From the NCBI GenBank assembly GCA_026914095.1, contig JAPPIY010000067.1, positions 1-6,725 on the forward strand: a stretch of DNA of 6,725 nucleotides. Reading direction: 5' to 3'. The notes beneath the pieces were generated by a model that saw only the letters and a list, made by a program, of their open reading frames with translations, did no database searches and was not told where the DNA came from. Source of the DNA: Oligoflexia bacterium (GTDB taxonomy: Bacteria > Bdellovibrionota > Bdellovibrionia > Bdellovibrionales > UBA1609). The position numbers and the translations under genes were made by a program. Below, in pieces: positions 4,982 to 6,725 of the stretch (its first letter is position 1; each line of letters starts with the position of its first letter).

Positions 4982-6568
4982 ATGAGGCAAACAAAACAAT
5001 TTCTAACTATTAAAGAAGCCAGCGCTTGGGCTAAACAATTTTTAAAGAGAAATATTAGCGAATCTAATATTTCCTATTTGATACAATATGGAAAGATCAA
5101 AAAATACAGTAAATCTCACGCTCTTTGTGTAAGCGCAGATGACTTAAAGGAATACTATCAATCTCAACACTTTTGGAAAGAAGACAGTTGGAAAAAAAAG
5201 CTGGGAGCCGATTTAAATTGGTCTTTATCTTTTGATCACCTCAGAGAAAAAGACACCACAAAACATGTTCATAGAATACACCCCTATAAAGGGAAATTTA
5301 TCCCTCAGCTTGTTGAGTATTTTATAGACAGCAAGACAGATTCTTTCAAAAAAGAAGTTTATTTTAAACAGGGAGATATTTTGTTAGATCCTTTTTCCGG
5401 CTCTGGAACAACTCTGGTTCAGGCTCTTGAAATGGGCCTGCATTCTATTGGGATAGATGCTTCTCAGTTCAACTGTTTGATTGGAGAAAGCAAATTGCTG
5501 GATTATGATTTTCCGTCTCTCAAAGCAGAAATAAAAAGAGTGAAACAAGCCTTATTAAATTATGAGAGCGATAATTCCTTGTCTGTTTTTGAAAACAATC
5601 TCGCTCTTATATTATCTGAGTTTAATAATACTTATTTCCCCAGCCCTGATTTTAAATATCAGCTGGAAAGAAAAAAAATCAATGAGGCAAAGTATGCAAT
5701 GGAAAAAGAAAAAGAGTTTTTGGATATTTACAATAAACTTGTCCGAAAATACAAGATTCAGTTGGAGGCTTCAAATCATAAAAGTTTTTTAGATAAATGG
5801 TATATCCCAAGCATACGAAAAGAAATGGATTTTATATTTAAAGAAATTCAAAAAATAAAGGATAAAAACAATAAAAAGATTTTGTCTGTTATTTTAAGCC
5901 GGACTGTTCGCTCCTGTCGGGCAACTACCCATTATGATTTGGCTACACTGAAACAGCCTCAAGTTACTAGTTACTATTGCTGGAAACATAAAAAAATATG
6001 CAAGCCTCTATTTTCAATAAAATCATGGTTTAACCGCTATTCCAAGGATACGGTGAATCGTATTGAGGCTTTTACAAAATTAAAAACAAAGGCTTTTTAC
6101 GTAGTGATTCCTTCTGACTCCAGAACTGTTGATATTTTCAGAGAAATAAAAAAAAATAATAAAGCTTTTTACAAAGAACTGAAAAAGAAAAAAATAAAAG
6201 GGATTTTTTCCTCTCCTCCTTATGTGGGTCAAATTGATTACCATGAACAACATGCTTACGCTTACGATTTATTGGGACTCAAACGGAAAGACAATTTGGA
6301 AATAGGGCCTCTTTACAAAGGACAAGGCGCTACAGCTAGAGAATCTTATGTGAAAGGAATTTCAGATGTGTTGAAAAACTCCAAAAGGTTTGTATCAAAA
6401 GATTTTCATGTTTTTCTTGTCGCCAATGACAAACATAATCTTTATCCTTCTATTGCAGAAAGAGCGGGAATGAAAATTGTCAATCAATTTAAACGGCCTG
6501 TATTAAATAGAACAGAACGGGATAAAAATCCTTACTCTGAATTTATTTTTCACTTACAAGATAAATAA
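4982..6568 (+). CDS. DNA methyltransferase, probably N4-cytosine (SPPY), with N-terminal helix-turn-helix-like domain, system 3
   Basis: 528 residues from ATG 4982. A TTG at 4964 would add six residues and is less likely, and an in-frame TAG at 4952 limits any extension. Residues 1-60 (FLTIKEASAWAKQFL, SNISYLIQYGKIKKY, VSADDLKEYYQ) resemble the excisionase/MerR-type HTH used as a DNA-binding module. Motif X is HPYKGKF (100-106), motif I DPFSGSGTT (136-144), GIDASQFN (157-164) corresponds to motif II, and catalytic motif IV is SSPPY (410-414), followed by EQHAYAYDLLGL. SPPY is typical of N4-cytosine enzymes, although N6-adenine cannot be excluded. Roughly 230 residues between motifs I and IV contain a K/E-rich helical stretch and SRTVRSCRATTHYDLA (306-321) with a later CWKHKKIC pair. 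This probably forms the target-recognition region (inference). A candidate nuclease gene starts one base downstream. No Shine-Dalgarno is visible; the MITE lies just upstream. The HTH could autoregulate, since no C protein is seen. Confidence 0.88.
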   Translation: MRQTKQFLTIKEASAWAKQFLKRNISESNISYLIQYGKIKKYSKSHALCVSADDLKEYYQSQHFWKEDSWKKKLGADLNWSLSFDHLREKDTTKHVHRIHPYKGKFIPQLVEYFIDSKTDSFKKEVYFKQGDILLDPFSGSGTTLVQALEMGLHSIGIDASQFNCLIGESKLLDYDFPSLKAEIKRVKQALLNYESDNSLSVFENNLALILSEFNNTYFPSPDFKYQLERKKINEAKYAMEKEKEFLDIYNKLVRKYKIQLEASNHKSFLDKWYIPSIRKEMDFIFKEIQKIKDKNNKKILSVILSRTVRSCRATTHYDLATLKQPQVTSYYCWKHKKICKPLFSIKSWFNRYSKDTVNRIEAFTKLKTKAFYVVIPSDSRTVDIFREIKKNNKAFYKELKKKKIKGIFSSPPYVGQIDYHEQHAYAYDLLGLKRKDNLEIGPLYKGQGATARESYVKGISDVLKNSKRFVSKDFHVFLVANDKHNLYPSIAERAGMKIVNQFKRPVLNRTERDKNPYSEFIFHLQDK

Positions 6569-6569
6569 A

Positions 6570-6725
6570 ATGCCTCTGACAAAACAGCAAAGAAAACAAA
6601 TAGAAGACCTGGTATCTTCTAAAATAAACAGTAAGTTAAAAACTTACGGCAGAGAAACTTATTCTATGCCTTTTCTTGCATCTGTAAAAAAGCAAGAAAA
6701 AAATAATAATTCTGCTAAAGCAGTG
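6570..6725 (+). CDS. N-terminus of probable restriction endonuclease of system 3 (cut by window end)
   Basis: ATG at 6570 follows the methyltransferase stop (6566-6568) after a single A, so translation is probably coupled. 52 codons are visible with no stop. They start MPLTKQQRKQIEDLVSSKIN and include a segment reading KTYGRETYSMPFLASV (24-39). Position after a solo methyltransferase gene in M-then-R order makes a cognate nuclease the best guess. The '...Y.(P/R)ET..MPF' segment reminds me of the N-terminus of TdeIII-like type II enzymes (GGNCC), which would suit an N4-cytosine partner. This is from memory and tentative. The catalytic region lies beyond the window. Confidence 0.65.
   Translation, partial: MPLTKQQRKQIEDLVSSKINSKLKTYGRETYSMPFLASVKKQEKNNNSAKAV

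Noticed and set aside
5562..5792. 76-codon frame inside methyltransferase 3
   Set aside because: It lies wholly within the methyltransferase in another frame, has no motif and no ribosome-binding site.

Overview
The window is AT-rich bacterial DNA with tightly packed genes. It reads as a restriction-modification (R-M) island next to ordinary chromosomal genes. The host cannot be named from the sequence. A Na+:amino-acid symporter, a YraN-like nuclease and a GC-rich palindromic repeat with an ATTCCCGC...GCGGGAAT core suggest a low-GC Gram-negative bacterium, perhaps proteobacterial or Bdellovibrio-like. This placement is weak.

Layout. Positions 1-1003 (+) hold the C-terminal two-thirds of an AGCS-family sodium:alanine/glycine symporter cut by the window edge. 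Positions 1071-1403 (+) hold a YraN/UPF0102-family putative nuclease. A 203-bp gap follows, containing a strong orphan ribosome-binding site. Then comes R-M system 1 on the minus strand: an NPPY adenine methyltransferase (3348-2236) overlapping by ATGA a 210-residue protein that is probably its restriction enzyme (2239-1607). The gap at 3349-3690 carries a possible promoter for system 1, a perfect 10-bp inverted repeat, and a composite palindromic REP/MITE-like element of about 123 bp.

Positions 3691-4622 (+) hold a second, unrelated adenine methyltransferase. It is broken by a one-base deletion directly after its catalytic NPPW motif. A 30-codon reading frame overlaps its stop codon, and no restriction enzyme follows. 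Instead there is a 170-bp element with 26-bp terminal inverted repeats and a perfect 8-bp target duplication (4759-4944), which I read as a MITE. Positions 4982-6568 (+) encode a third methyltransferase, probably N4-cytosine type (SPPY), with an N-terminal helix-turn-helix-like domain. One base after its stop, at 6570, starts a gene cut by the window end that is probably its restriction enzyme.

Working together. Systems 1 and 3 both place the methyltransferase before the candidate nuclease, with translational coupling (ATGA overlap; TAA-A-ATG). That order favours protection before cutting. No separate controller (C) protein is visible. In system 3 the DNA-binding domain fused to the methyltransferase could serve that role (inference). 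System 2 looks like a decaying remnant. The strongest new observations are the intact MITE with its target duplication, the precise frameshift in methyltransferase 2, and the alpha-like motif order in methyltransferase 3 despite beta-like motif text.
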